A stretch of DNA of 64,000 nt from Bdellovibrio bacteriovorus (lineage in GTDB: Bacteria; Bdellovibrionota; Bdellovibrionia; Bdellovibrionales; Bdellovibrionaceae): the NCBI RefSeq assembly GCF_001592745.1, contig NZ_LUKD01000001.1, positions 875,384 to 939,383 of the forward strand. The letters run 5' to 3'. The position numbers and the translations under genes were made by a program. The first letter of the stretch is position 1. The number at the start of each line of letters is the position of its first letter. Positions 50,601 through 59,247 of this stretch are shown here, piece after piece. The notes under the pieces were generated by a model, which was given only the letters and a program-made list of their open reading frames with translations, was not told where the DNA came from and made no database searches.

Positions 50601-53176
50601 CCTTCAGTACCAACCTCTTTCGCCACACGAGTCACCTCGGCAGCGAATGAGTTCAACTGATCCACCATCACGTTGATTGTATTTTTCAGCTCTAGGATTT
50701 CACCCTTGGCATCAACGGTGATCTTCTGAGACAGGTCACCTTTTGCAACGGCTGTTGTTACTTTCGCGATATTACGTACTTGCGCGGTTAGATTTCCGGC
50801 AAGGCTGTTGACGTTATCAGTTAAGTCTTTCCATGTACCAGAAACTCCGCGAACTTCCGCTTGTCCACCCAGTTTACCTTCAGTACCTACTTCTTTCGCC
50901 ACACGAGTCACCTCGGCAGCGAATGAGTTCAATTGATCCACCATCGTATTGATTGTATTTTTTAATTCGAAGATCTCGCCTTTGGCATCAACCGTGATTT
51001 TCTGTGACAAGTCACCTTTTGCGACCGCCGTCGTAACTTTAGCGATGTTACGTACTTGCGCTGTTAAGTTTCCGGCTAGACCATTCACGTTATCAGTAAG
51101 GTCTTTCCAAGTACCGGAAACACCTTTAACTTCGGCTTGTCCGCCCAGTTTACCTTCAGTACCCACCTCTTTCGCGACACGAGTCACCTCGGCTGCGAAT
51201 GAGTTCAACTGATCCACCATGACGTTGATTGTATTTTTAAGCTCAAAGATCTCGCCCTTAGCATCCACCGTAATTTTTTGTGACAAGTCGCCTTTAGCAA
51301 CGGCGGTTGTTACTTTCGCGATGTTACGTACTTGGTCTGTTAAGTTACCCGCTAAGCTATTTACGTTGTCTGTGAGGTCTTTCCACGTACCAGAAACTCC
51401 GCGAACTTCGGCTTGTCCGCCCAGTTTACCTTCAGTACCAACCTCTTTCGCGACACGAGTCACCTCGGCAGCGAATGAGTTCAACTGATCCACCATCGTG
51501 TTGATTGTATTTTTTAATTCAAGGATTTCGCCTTTAGCATCGACCGTAATCTTTTGTGACAAGTCCCCTGTCGCCACCGCGGTGGTAACTTTAGCGATGT
51601 TACGCACTTGAGCTGTTAAGTTCCCGGCTAGTCCGTTCACATTGTCAGTTAAGTCTTTCCATGTACCAGAAACACCTTTTACGTCGGCCTGACCACCTAG
51701 TTTTCCTTCGGTACCAACTTCTTTCGCAACACGTGTTACCTCCGCTGCGAATGAGCGAAGCGTATCCACCATTGTGTTGATGGTGTCTTTCAGTTCAAGA
51801 ATTTCACCTTTGGCGTCAACCGTGATCTTTTGTGACAAGTCACCATTTGCTACGGCTGTTGTTACTTTGGCGATGTTACGTACTTGCGCCGTTAAGTTAT
51901 TCGCAAGACCATTCACATTATCTGTTAAGTCTTTCCAAGTACCAGACACACCTTTTACGTCGGCCTGACCACCCAGACGACCTTCAGTACCCACTTCCTT
52001 CGCGACACGAGTCACTTCGGCTGCGAACGAGTTCAACTGATCCACCATCACGTTGATGGTATTTTTAAGCTCTAAGATTTCACCGCGCGCATCGACCGTG
52101 ATTTTTTGTGACAAGTCACCGTTGGCAACCGCCGTTGTTACTTTCGCGATGTTACGTACTTGCGCTGTTAGATTATTCGCAAGACCATTTACGTTGTCTG
52201 TTAAATCTTTCCAGGTACCAGACACACCTTTTACGTCGGCCTGACCACCCAGACGACCTTCCGTACCTACTTCCTTCGCAACACGCGTTACCTCGGCGGC
52301 GAATGATGAAAGCTGATCCACCATGACGTTGATAGTGTTTTTGAGCTCGAAGATCTCGCCCTTGGCATCAACCGTGATCTTTTGCGACAAGTCCCCTTTG
52401 GCTACGGCTGTTGTTACTTTGGCGATGTTACGAACCTGGTCCGTCAAGTTACCCGCAAGGCTGTTTACGTTATCTGTTAAGTCTCTCCAAATACCTGAAG
52501 CACCGCGAACGTCCGCTTGTCCGCCCAGTTTTCCTTCCGTACCCACCTCTTTCGCAACACGCGTAACCTCAGAGGCAAATGAATTTAACTGGTCCACCAT
52601 GGCATTCACCGTGGTACCGATACGCAAGAACTCCCCTTTGACCGCGCGGGATTCAATTTCTAAGGACATCTTCTGTGACAAGTCGCCCTTTGCCACGGAG
52701 GTGATGACACGCGCGACCTCTTGTGTCGGCTGTACCAGATCCCCGATAAGAAGATTCACAGAGTCTACACTTGTCGCCCAGGCGCCGCGCACCGACCCCA
52801 TCGACACACGTTCGTTCATCTTACCTTCAAGACCGACGGTGCTTCGAACTCTGACGAATTCGTTGGCCATATTTTCGTTAAGCTCGATGATATCGTTGAG
52901 GACTTCACCGATTTCAGCAATGATACCCTCTTGCCCCACCGGCATTCTCACCGCGAAGTCACCACGTCGCACGGCTTTTACCGTGAACAAAAGCTGGCGC
53001 AGTTGTTCTTTGGGGTTTGTGTCTGTTGGCATTTCAAAATTCAGAAAGGTTGACGGTGCGACATTTTTTTTGTCGACTGACGAAAACTCTTTCATCTTCA
53101 TCGGCTTCACAGGTGTTTTAGAATTCTTTTTTCCGGAACGACTTTTTGCTTCTACATGAGTATCAAGCTTAGCCAC
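47678..53176 (-). CDS. Giant poly-HAMP hybrid histidine kinase (Nik1/group III type)
   Basis: About 1832 residues. The GTG at 53176 is chosen because AAGGAGAG precedes it; an ATG at 53215 lacks a site. No transmembrane segment is seen, so it is cytoplasmic. After a basic N-terminus come HAMP-type units: one divergent, then eleven of 92 residues each (about residues 190-1210), with the shared pattern [20 protein letters not shown]...[42 protein letters not shown]-like domain follows (about 1230-1375), then a long coiled coil, His[16 protein letters not shown] (His near 1447), an ATPase domain and a receiver ([20 protein letters not shown]). Fungal osmosensing group III kinases share this 92-residue repeat plan with five or six units. 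Heads a five-gene signalling operon. Confidence 0.93.
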   Translation of the reverse strand: MAKLDTHVEAKSRSGKKNSKTPVKPMKMKEFSSVDKKNVAPSTFLNFEMPTDTNPKEQLRQLLFTVKAVRRGDFAVRMPVGQEGIIAEIGEVLNDIIELNENMANEFVRVRSTVGLEGKMNERVSMGSVRGAWATSVDSVNLLIGDLVQPTQEVARVITSVAKGDLSQKMSLEIESRAVKGEFLRIGTTVNAMVDQLNSFASEVTRVAKEVGTEGKLGGQADVRGASGIWRDLTDNVNSLAGNLTDQVRNIAKVTTAVAKGDLSQKITVDAKGEIFELKNTINVMVDQLSSFAAEVTRVAKEVGTEGRLGGQADVKGVSGTWKDLTDNVNGLANNLTAQVRNIAKVTTAVANGDLSQKITVDARGEILELKNTINVMVDQLNSFAAEVTRVAKEVGTEGRLGGQADVKGVSGTWKDLTDNVNGLANNLTAQVRNIAKVTTAVANGDLSQKITVDAKGEILELKDTINTMVDTLRSFAAEVTRVAKEVGTEGKLGGQADVKGVSGTWKDLTDNVNGLAGNLTAQVRNIAKVTTAVATGDLSQKITVDAKGEILELKNTINTMVDQLNSFAAEVTRVAKEVGTEGKLGGQAEVRGVSGTWKDLTDNVNSLAGNLTDQVRNIAKVTTAVAKGDLSQKITVDAKGEIFELKNTINVMVDQLNSFAAEVTRVAKEVGTEGKLGGQAEVKGVSGTWKDLTDNVNGLAGNLTAQVRNIAKVTTAVAKGDLSQKITVDAKGEIFELKNTINTMVDQLNSFAAEVTRVAKEVGTEGKLGGQAEVRGVSGTWKDLTDNVNSLAGNLTAQVRNIAKVTTAVAKGDLSQKITVDAKGEILELKNTINVMVDQLNSFAAEVTRVAKEVGTEGKLGGQAEVKGVSGTWKDLTDNVNGLAGNLTAQVRNIAKVTTAVAKGDLSQKITVDAKGEILELKNTINVMVDQLNSFAAEVTRVAKEVGTEGKLGGQADVKGVSGTWKDLTDNVNFMASNLTMQVRGIVKVVTAVANGDLNQKFVLEAKGEVAALAETINSMTDTLRTFADQVSTVAREVGVEGKLGAQAHVPGVAGTWKDLTDNVNFMASNLTKQVRGIVKVVTAVAEGDLNQKFVLEAKGEVAALAETINSMTDTLRTFSDQVTTVAREVGIEGKLGGQAKVPGASGTWKDLTDNVNQLAGNLTTQVRAIAEVSTAVTKGDLTRSITVEAQGEVAALSENINQMISNLKDTTQKNQEQDWLKTNLAKFSGMMQGQRSVTSVAQLIMSELTPLVDARHGTFFMAENEGNETVLNLIASYAFTERRNVSNKYKLKEGLVGQCAFEKKRILLISPPDDYVKISSSIVEEKPRNVIVLPVLFEGELKAVIELASVIPFTQNYINFLDQLMDSVGVILNMISSSMRTEELLQELKRSNAELEAQAKELEEKAKLLEVKNQEVELASRSLEEKAEQLSLISKYKSEFLANMSHELRTPLNSLLILSKTLADNKDKNLSAEQVKFASTVHSAGQDLLALINEILDLSKVEAGKMPVTPKAVPLKEVQEYIEQTFRPVAEHKGLEFVIETSTDLPKNMYTDENRLQQILKNLLSNAFKFTEKGQVKLEVVWDKTRTGYSSEGSKSKGAMVFRVTDTGIGIPLEKQKLIFEAFQQADGTTSRKYGGTGLGLTISREIARLLGGVIEVQSQPGVGSSFTLVLPLKYTGAEAQNVGIQADESTQALPLPVEADFTGRKVLIVDDDVRNVFALSSVLKMRGMNVVFAENGKQGIKVLTENPDTDLVLMDTMMPEMDGLEATREIRALPQFANLPIISLTAKAMKGDREKCLEAGASDYVTKPVDEAHLLSVMYSWLPNKEKMN
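49600..52640 (-). repeat. Eleven tandem 276-base repeats inside the poly-HAMP kinase gene
   Basis: The segment coding VAKEVGTEG recurs every 276 bases from about 52533 down to about 49771, giving eleven units. The middle units are very alike at DNA level, with long identical stretches such as the one encoding [13 protein letters not shown] and the ITVDAKGE block. The first unit and the last two or three differ more ([33 protein letters not shown]). This looks like recent in-frame duplication or gene conversion. Confidence 0.9.
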
Positions 53177-53341
53177 AAGATCTCTCCTTAGTTCGAGACA
53201 TCTTCGAATAAACATTATGGGAATTTAAACATGTAGACAAAACACAAATTCTTACGAGGATTTAATTCTGTGGGCTACACGGGGTCAATTACCAACGCGT
53301 AACTTGAAAGCTCCAAGAAGGGAAATCTTGGAGCGAGAGAT

Positions 53342-53923
53342 CTATTTTAGAGGATCACAATACATCGTCCCAGAGGAAATCAGCTTCCAGCGACATTTCA
53401 TTCCTCCTGCAGCAATCAACTCAGTCGTGAGTTTTGCAGAAGCTGTTTCGGACTGCAAAATAATTTCGCGTGGCTCATCCACAAAAAATTGTTCAGCCAC
53501 TGTGTCTGCAGCAAAAGGAATAACTTGCGACGTGAGCAATTCTTCGCCACGCACCAATGAAATTTTAAGGGCGATGCTGCCTTGGAAATCATCGGGTTTT
53601 TGCCAATTCTTATCGTACTTATAATTCACCATACGGAACATAAGCAGATCCTCGGTACGTGACAATGAAATCAAAGAGCTCTGTGGCATCCCGACTTCTG
53701 CGCCTTCAACGATCAGCGAAAATTTAATTTGAGCATCACCAACAATTTCCTTTTTTATCGTCATGTCGTAGCCGTGATCTATGCCTGTCGTTGTGTGCGC
53801 GAAGTAGGGGAAATCTCTTTTAGAAGTGCAAGGCTCTAGACAGCTACGATTTCCTGACTCCTGCGCAAAGGCAGAGAGCGTAAAAAGAAGACAACCCAAA
53901 ACTGTAACTACTGAACTTTTCAT
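53342..53923 (-). CDS. Exported protein of unknown function
   Basis: 193 residues from ATG 53923 (AAAAGGA before it; the longer frame is unsupported). Signal peptide MKSSVVTVLGCLLFTLSAFA. The mature protein has a close Cys pair (SCLEPC) and another pair near the end (GGMKCRW...GTMYCDP), likely disulphides, and a beta-rich body with an acidic bias. No family is recognised. Divergent from the exported protein gene at 54228, with a 22-base palindrome between. Confidence 0.75.
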   Translation of the reverse strand: MKSSVVTVLGCLLFTLSAFAQESGNRSCLEPCTSKRDFPYFAHTTTGIDHGYDMTIKKEIVGDAQIKFSLIVEGAEVGMPQSSLISLSRTEDLLMFRMVNYKYDKNWQKPDDFQGSIALKISLVRGEELLTSQVIPFAADTVAEQFFVDEPREIILQSETASAKLTTELIAAGGMKCRWKLISSGTMYCDPLK

Positions 53924-54094
53924 AAACCATCCTTTTATTTTGAGATTCAGGAAGGGTTTAGCAGGTATTGTTCCAAGTGTTTCGATTACCAAATTTGTTA
54001 GGAAGTCAGGTTTGGTAACTTCGTATAAAGCGTCTGATCGACACACCTATTTGCCCATAAAGAGGCTAAATATGTTTAAGTTTTATAAGCATTG

Positions 54095-54116
54095 CCAAAA
54101 AATGCGCATTTTTTGG
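54095..54116. promoter_or_regulatory. 22-base perfect palindrome in a divergent intergenic region
   Basis: CCAAAAAATGC followed directly by its reverse complement, then TTTTTATAC. It lies between the starts of the genes at 53923 (-) and 54228 (+), each 110-175 bases away. Position favours an operator over a terminator, though its A- and T-rich flanks could also end transcription. Confidence 0.5.
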
Positions 54117-54227
54117 TTTTTATACTCTGAAACAAGCCTCCAGATCTTCTTAATATCTCGCAGCCGGGCACGGTGATTGCTCCTTCGTTGAAACACATTC
54201 AAACCTCTCAGAAACGGAGCTTGTTCC

Positions 54228-54710
54228 ATGAAATTCTGTATTCCAGCCTTCATCACTGTTCTTTTCGTATCCTTGTTTGTTCAGGCTGGGACTACGTCAG
54301 GAAGCATTGGCGTATCCTTAACCATCGTCGACGCGGGAAAAACATCTTCAGGCGCGCCTACAAGCCCTACAGACTTACAAAGCGTGAAGTCTTTGAGTGT
54401 TCTCACAGATGCCGTAAATGGTGCTGTCATTGATGTTCTAATGAATGGACAAAAGATCGCGTCCGTCCTTTCACAAAACGGTGTTATCCATTTCGATGTG
54501 GACCTACGCGATGTCGACAGTATTCATTTCGCCTTTAAATCCAATGGCAAAAACGTCAATGTTTTACAAACTTACTATAGGCAAGGTAAGCATTCGATCT
54601 CACCGCAAATGAGCCAGAAAATATATCGCCAGCAAGTCCCAACAACAGACGCCCAGGGAAATCCATCGACCCGCACCGTGGACGTACAGGTCGTTGAAAT
54701 CTCTTATTAG
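54228..54710 (+). CDS. Exported protein of unknown function
   Basis: 160 residues with signal peptide MKFCIPAFITVLFVSLFVQA and a mature region made mostly of short beta strands (GSIGVSLTIVDAG, GAVIDVLMNGQKIASVL, IHFDVDLRDVDSIHFAFKSNG). GGAGC lies before the ATG at good distance. The size and strand pattern suggest an Ig-like or lectin-like fold, but no family is recognised. Its stop overlaps the end of the small membrane protein gene on the other strand by four bases. Confidence 0.72.
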   Translation: MKFCIPAFITVLFVSLFVQAGTTSGSIGVSLTIVDAGKTSSGAPTSPTDLQSVKSLSVLTDAVNGAVIDVLMNGQKIASVLSQNGVIHFDVDLRDVDSIHFAFKSNGKNVNVLQTYYRQGKHSISPQMSQKIYRQQVPTTDAQGNPSTRTVDVQVVEISY

Positions 54711-54841
54711 CGATGTTTCGAGTCTCGGGCCGAGCCCCCTTTGGATTTCCGACGAGACTCCATATAAAAGAAAAGTGATACAAAGAAAATCAGCGGGATA
54801 AATATAAATAGAAGATTTAAGAACTTTTCACCAAGCTCCAT
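54707..54841 (-). CDS. 44-residue single-pass membrane protein
   Basis: ATG 54841 to TAA 54707 with ribosome site GAAAGGA eight bases before. The peptide begins MELGEKF, has one long hydrophobic helix (LNLLFIFIPLIFFVSLFFY) and ends in a basic tail (MESRRKSKGGSARDSKHR), the inside-positive pattern of a small inner-membrane protein. No family is known to me. The ribosome site lies in a 20-base palindrome. Small genes are easily mis-called; the match of ribosome site, start, hydrophobic helix and tail supports it. Confidence 0.6.
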   Translation of the reverse strand: MELGEKFLNLLFIFIPLIFFVSLFFYMESRRKSKGGSARDSKHR

Positions 54842-54846
54842 AGGGG

Positions 54847-54866
54847 CATCCTTTCTAGAAAGGATG
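54847..54866 (-). promoter_or_regulatory. 20-base palindrome containing the ribosome site of the small membrane protein
   Basis: CATCCTTTCTAGAAAGGATG is a perfect dyad. Read on the minus strand, its 3' arm is the Shine-Dalgarno GAAAGGATG of the gene starting at 54841. Either a hairpin hides the ribosome site, or the dyad is an operator near the promoter. Confidence 0.5.
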
Positions 54867-54989
54867 GCGACCCTACCATCAAAAAACTTTTGCGAAACTC
54901 TTCCGCAAAACCCTTGGTATTCGAATTTAAACTAAGTTTACTACAAAGCAGATTGAGACGACAGAATAAAGCGCACCCAATGCGCTTTA

Positions 54990-56402
54990 TTAAGACATCT
55001 TTTGCAAAAGAACTTCGAATTCTGTGCCCTTTCCATCCTTCACAGGACTTCGGACAGAGACCTTTCCGTCATGAGCTTCGACAACGGCTTTAACAAATGT
55101 CAGACCCAACCCCATACCATATTCAGAACGGCTCTTATCACTGCGATACAGTTTTTGGAAAATCGCGGCATGCTCTTCAGGCGCAATACCAGGTCCCGTG
55201 TCTGTCACACGCAATATGACGTTTTCAGTTTGATTGATAGTTTCAATCAACACCTCACCGCCAGAAGGCGTGTATTTATGGGCATTATCCAAAAGGTTGG
55301 CAATCACTCGACTAATCAGACGGGCATCAACCATGGCCCAATCGTGAGCATCCAGCTTTACGCTGATCTTGATGTCTTTTTCTTCAAAAGCCATCTCGTA
55401 CAAACTCATGATTTCCTCAACCAACTGACTGATAAACTTCTTTTCAAGCTTCAGTTTTTTACTGCGGTTTTCTGCTTCAGTAATATCTGTAAGAACTTGC
55501 AGGAAGTTAAGAATCTTATCTGAGTTTTCAAAGCAGCTTTGTAAAGCTTCACGATAAGTTTCGATATCACCTTCAGCTTGCAATGCCAGTTCGGCACGAC
55601 CCCGCAAGCGTGTCACCGGCGTACGAATATCGTGAGCTAGGTGATCAAAGGCCTCTTTCAATCCGTTCACCAGATTTTCGATCTTATCGAGCATCTTATT
55701 ACAAAGAATTTTGAGCTCTTCTAATTCGTCGTCACTGCCACCAATCGGTACACGTGTCGATAAAGAGCCACCTTCAATTTTTTTCATTGAAGTCAAAAGC
55801 TCCCGGACAGGGCTGAGCGTTTTATTAGAAAGGAACAAGCCCCCTAAGAAACCCACCAAGGCCACAGGTAAAAGCAACCACCAGAAAATTTTTTGCAGAT
55901 TGCGCAATTGAACGCCCAGTCCTTCAGTGCTTTTTGCGACGAAAAGGCGATTTCCATCTTTCAAAGTTCTGCCGAAAATCAACAAACTGTCGTTTCCTTT
56001 TGCTTCGGGCATGACGAAATCAAAATGGGGCGACTTCTGGTTAATAACCTCGGACTTCACATCCTCAAAATCCACATTCGAACCAGCAATAGGTTCATGA
56101 AGAAAAAGGACGTCGCCCCGCGGGTTTACTAAACTCACAAGCAAAGCGGCATTCTGATCGTAACCAGGAACATAAGAAAAATAGTCCGTCAGCTCTTTGA
56201 GCCCGCGCATTTCGATACGATTTCGGTATTCTTCGAGTTTAGCTTCCAATACCAGTCGTTCCTGATTTTGCAGGGCCTGACTTATTTGAAAGTAAAGGAA
56301 GCTAAATATGACGGTGGAACTAAGGATCAGCACTAAAGAGTACGCTAAGGTCAATTTAGTGCTGATTCGGAAAAGAGTCGGCTTAAGACGACTTAAGAAC
56401 AT
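54990..56402 (-). CDS. Membrane sensor histidine kinase with HAMP domain
   Basis: 470 residues. Two transmembrane helices (about 15-38 and 170-192) enclose a periplasmic sensor domain of some 130 residues. HAMP follows (SNKTLSPVRELLTSMKKIEGGSLSTRVPIGGSDDELEEL), then HisKA AFDHLAHDIRTPVTRLRGRAEL and ATPase NLLDNAHKYTPSGG, DTGPGIAPEEH, GMGLGLTFVKAVVEAHDG. The layout and H-box are those of heavy-metal-type (CusS/QseC-like) kinases, but the sensor domain gives no clue to the signal. It overlaps the regulator gene by 20 bases. Confidence 0.92.
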   Translation of the reverse strand: MFLSRLKPTLFRISTKLTLAYSLVLILSSTVIFSFLYFQISQALQNQERLVLEAKLEEYRNRIEMRGLKELTDYFSYVPGYDQNAALLVSLVNPRGDVLFLHEPIAGSNVDFEDVKSEVINQKSPHFDFVMPEAKGNDSLLIFGRTLKDGNRLFVAKSTEGLGVQLRNLQKIFWWLLLPVALVGFLGGLFLSNKTLSPVRELLTSMKKIEGGSLSTRVPIGGSDDELEELKILCNKMLDKIENLVNGLKEAFDHLAHDIRTPVTRLRGRAELALQAEGDIETYREALQSCFENSDKILNFLQVLTDITEAENRSKKLKLEKKFISQLVEEIMSLYEMAFEEKDIKISVKLDAHDWAMVDARLISRVIANLLDNAHKYTPSGGEVLIETINQTENVILRVTDTGPGIAPEEHAAIFQKLYRSDKSRSEYGMGLGLTFVKAVVEAHDGKVSVRSPVKDGKGTEFEVLLQKMS

Positions 56403-57057
56403 ATCCTACACCTCTGACCGTATAAATAAGTCGTGTAGGGAAATCCTTCTCTAACTTGTTTCTTAAACGGCATACCAATACGTCTACCACGTTTGTTTGT
56501 GGATCGAAATCATAATTCCAAACTTCCTTAAGGATCGTTTGTTTTCCGATGATTTTATTTGGATTGCTCATGAATAGATCTAGAAGAACGAATTCTCTTT
56601 CTTGTAGATCCAACTTGCGACCCGCACGCACCACTTCACGATTCAATCGGTTCAACTTCAAATCTTGGAAAACCAATTGAGTCACTTCAGAAGCTTTTTG
56701 CGCGCGCTTCAAAAGATTTTTAACGCGGATTTGCAACTCAGCCATTGCAAAAGGTTTTGTAAGGTAGTCGTCGCCACCCATGCTTAAACCTTTCAAACGG
56801 TCGTCTAATTCGCGCAAGGCGCTAAGGATTAAGATTGGCGTGTTCACTTCTTTTTCGCGCAAAGACTTTGCGAATGTGTAACCGTCCATCTCAGGAAGCA
56901 TTAGATCAAGTACGATGATGTCGTAATGATTTGTCAAAGCTCTCTCGTAAGCGCGGCGGCCGTTAGCTTCAACTTCCACTTCGCCTTCAAGTTCCCCTAA
57001 GCCCTGTTTCACGATCGTTGCGATTTCGTTATCGTCTTCAACTACTAAGCATCTCAT
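56383..57057 (-). CDS. OmpR-family response regulator
   Basis: 224 residues. Receiver: MRCLVVEDDNEIATIVKQGL, phosphoacceptor Asp in IIVLDLMLPEMDGYTFAKSLR, Lys in LTKPFAMAEL. The winged-helix domain has DLQEREFVLLDLFMSNPNKIIGKQTILKEVWNYDFDPQTNVVDVLVCRLRNKLEK and IYTVRGVGYVL. First gene of the pair with the kinase at 54990. The 280-base upstream spacer (57058-57340) carries the promoter and the flgE terminator. Targets are unknown. Confidence 0.94.
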   Translation of the reverse strand: MRCLVVEDDNEIATIVKQGLGELEGEVEVEANGRRAYERALTNHYDIIVLDLMLPEMDGYTFAKSLREKEVNTPILILSALRELDDRLKGLSMGGDDYLTKPFAMAELQIRVKNLLKRAQKASEVTQLVFQDLKLNRLNREVVRAGRKLDLQEREFVLLDLFMSNPNKIIGKQTILKEVWNYDFDPQTNVVDVLVCRLRNKLEKDFPTRLIYTVRGVGYVLKSS

Positions 57058-57270
57058 ACAGAGTCACCTTTGTTACGTTCATGTTATTTCTGAGCCCAAG
57101 GATATAACAGGTTTGTCTCTAAACAAAAGTCGGAAATGTAATAAAACCCCGTAAACACAGCATTATTACATACATTTAACGGACGTCTCATTTTGGATTG
57201 CAAACTTAAAATCAAACTGTGCCGTAATCAGGATTGCATAAATGAGATTTCGCATTTACGGCGAGGCGCG

Positions 57271-57308
57271 AAAAATAAAAAAACGGGCTCCTGGTCAGAG
57301 AGCCCGTT
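57271..57308 (-). terminator. Terminator of the flagellar hook gene unit
   Basis: AACGGGCTC-ctggtcaga-GAGCCCGTT at 57282-57308. On the minus strand it is followed by a T run (about 57271-57281). It lies 32 bases after the flgE stop codon. Confidence 0.9.
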
Positions 57309-57340
57309 CGACATGGTCATTAGGTTTTTAGATCAGATTA

Positions 57341-58624
57341 TTATCTCTTAAGCTGGATAACCTCGTTCAAAAGTTCATCTGTCGTCGTGATTGTCTTCGC
57401 ATTCGCTTGGAAACCACGTTGATTTTGAATCATGTTTACGAATTCAGTCGCCAAATCTACAGTAGATCTCTCAAGAGATTTTGCGAACAACTTACCGCGG
57501 CCTGCTGAACCCGGGCCACCCAAAGAAGCAGCACCAGAGTCTCTAGATTCTTTCAAACGATTGTTACCAACTTTGAATAGGGCTTCCGGATTTTCGAATT
57601 TCGCAAGAGCGATCTGAGCAAGGTCAGAAGCTTGTCCGTTCGAGTAAACCGCAGTCAAGATACCTTCATCATTGAATGACAAGCCAGTGATTGTTCCTGC
57701 CGCCGCTCCGTCTTGGTTCCAAGAGATCAAGTCCGAGTTTTTACCGTACTGCTTAGTACCTTCCAAACCTTTACCGCCATCTTTAATAGCGTCACCGAAG
57801 TTGATCTTAACTTGTTGACCCTGAAGAGCACCGCCCTTGAAGTTGAATGCAGAGTCAGTCACTTCTTGTGAATCCAATTTACCGTCAACTGTGAAAGTCA
57901 ATTTACCAGCAACAACTTGAGACAATGCTCCGTCTTCGCCACCAGTCACTTCTTTACCGTCAACCAAACCTTTGAATTCCCACTCACGATCAGCCACTTT
58001 ATTGAAGAAGAAGCTTACCAAGTGTTTGTTACCTTGAGAGTCATACATCTCTACACCTGTAGAGTAGTGAGAGGTAGAATATGGATCTTTGATATCAAAT
58101 TTCTTAGTCGCTTCCATGCGCGAGTCTAAGTTCAAATCCAATTTCAATTCTTTTGTAGCTTTCGCTGGGATCAAAGCTCGAGGGAATTTGATATCTGTCA
58201 TTTTGTTAACGATATTGCCCTTCTCGTCTGTCGAGAAACCTTGAACTCTTTGATTGTCGTTCGTTACCAAGTAACCTTCACGGTCAAAGTGGAAAGAACC
58301 GTCACGAGTGAAAGATTCACCATCGGAACCTTTTACTTTGAAGTAACCGTCACCAGAAATCGCCAAGTCAGTGACTTTTTCTGTAGCGTCGATGTTACCT
58401 TGAGTTAAGATTGGGTTTACTGCACCGATCTTCACACCGCGACCGATTTGGTTACCACCAAGAATACCTTTTAAGTTTTTAGAAATAATGTCTTGGAATT
58501 CTGCACGGCTTGCTTTGAAACCGATAGTGTTCGCGTTGGCGATGTTGTCCCCGATAACGCCCAAAGCCTCGCCTTGCGCAGTCATACCAGACACACCCGT
58601 GTAAAGAGATGAAAGAATACCCAT
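57341..58624 (-). CDS. flgE: Flagellar hook protein
   Basis: 427 residues; polymerises into the flagellar hook. The N-terminal rod/hook motif MGILSSLYTGVSGMTAQGEALGVIGDNIANANTIGFKASRAEF and the C-terminal ERSTVDLATEFVNMIQNQRGFQANAKTITTTDELLNEVIQLKR are canonical, with LAISGDGYFKVKG between. ATG 58624 has GGAGG before it. Last gene of the cluster on this strand, followed by a terminator. It is separated from the upstream gene by 191 bases. Confidence 0.96.
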   Translation of the reverse strand: MGILSSLYTGVSGMTAQGEALGVIGDNIANANTIGFKASRAEFQDIISKNLKGILGGNQIGRGVKIGAVNPILTQGNIDATEKVTDLAISGDGYFKVKGSDGESFTRDGSFHFDREGYLVTNDNQRVQGFSTDEKGNIVNKMTDIKFPRALIPAKATKELKLDLNLDSRMEATKKFDIKDPYSTSHYSTGVEMYDSQGNKHLVSFFFNKVADREWEFKGLVDGKEVTGGEDGALSQVVAGKLTFTVDGKLDSQEVTDSAFNFKGGALQGQQVKINFGDAIKDGGKGLEGTKQYGKNSDLISWNQDGAAAGTITGLSFNDEGILTAVYSNGQASDLAQIALAKFENPEALFKVGNNRLKESRDSGAASLGGPGSAGRGKLFAKSLERSTVDLATEFVNMIQNQRGFQANAKTITTTDELLNEVIQLKR

Positions 58625-58815
58625 GTGACCTCCATGTCGTTGGCGTCTTCAATCGGAATCCGCCGTTTGGAGGGCCTCCTCTACGAGGACCAGCCCTAAA
58701 ATTATTTAATTTTTCAAACAAAAGCTAACTAAGCCCGTCCACTCTGTTAACTTCTTTGCGAACCAGTTCAGCCTTCGAGCTCCGCTCTTCGGCCTCTTCC
58801 GCGTCCGCGGGCGTT
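58625..58815. other. 191-base spacer ahead of flgE with small hairpins
   Basis: On the minus strand the spacer holds CCTC-gta-GAGG and GGAGG-c-CCTCC close to the flgE ribosome site, and further up GC-rich repeats of GAGC/CTTCGGCC type. It may carry an flgE promoter or a 5' leader. No coding frame with a ribosome site was found. Confidence 0.35.
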
Positions 58816-59247
58816 CTAGATAACTACTGTTGAGTCGATGTTCGTGAATACATTTTCTTTCAATGCATTCTTATCCATCACCGTCACAACGGTATTATTC
58901 TTCACGCTGACGATCAGTGCCGAGTCATTCATTAACACTAATGAATCCTTGGAACCTTTCGCCGCCGCTCTCGAGATCGCGTCTTGCAGCTTCGTGATGT
59001 CCTCAGGTGAATAACTAATCCCCCGAGTTCTCATGCGCTCAATCGCGTGATTCGAGAACTTCACTCCTTCAACAGCCTTGGCAAGGCCTTGAGGATTTAC
59101 TTGTCCAACATTCTGAGGCGTTACGCCCGAGATGTTGTTCAAGGTGTCCTTGAAGGAAGGTCCCTTACCCAAGTCAGGTTGTTTTATCTTCCCTGGCTGG
59201 CTCGGAACAAGTTGATCGAATGTTTGTATCTTCTTTAAATCTACCAT
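58816..59247 (-). CDS. Flagellar operon protein, TIGR02530-like
   Basis: 143 residues. The second half, VKFSNHAIERMRTRGISYSPEDITKLQDAISRAAAKGSKDSLVLMNDSALIVSVKNNTVVTVMDK, matches the small protein found between flgD and flgE in many flagellar clusters (TIGR02530). The first 60 residues are Pro/Gln/Gly-rich and flexible. It may assist hook assembly; the exact role is not established. Start and flgD stop overlap by one base (TAATG). Confidence 0.88.
   Translation of the reverse strand: MVDLKKIQTFDQLVPSQPGKIKQPDLGKGPSFKDTLNNISGVTPQNVGQVNPQGLAKAVEGVKFSNHAIERMRTRGISYSPEDITKLQDAISRAAAKGSKDSLVLMNDSALIVSVKNNTVVTVMDKNALKENVFTNIDSTVVI

Noticed and set aside
48285-53159. Many plus-strand open frames opposite the poly-HAMP kinase gene, repeated every 276 bases
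   Set aside because: They mirror the repeats of the real minus-strand gene, lack ribosome sites and have no protein character of their own.
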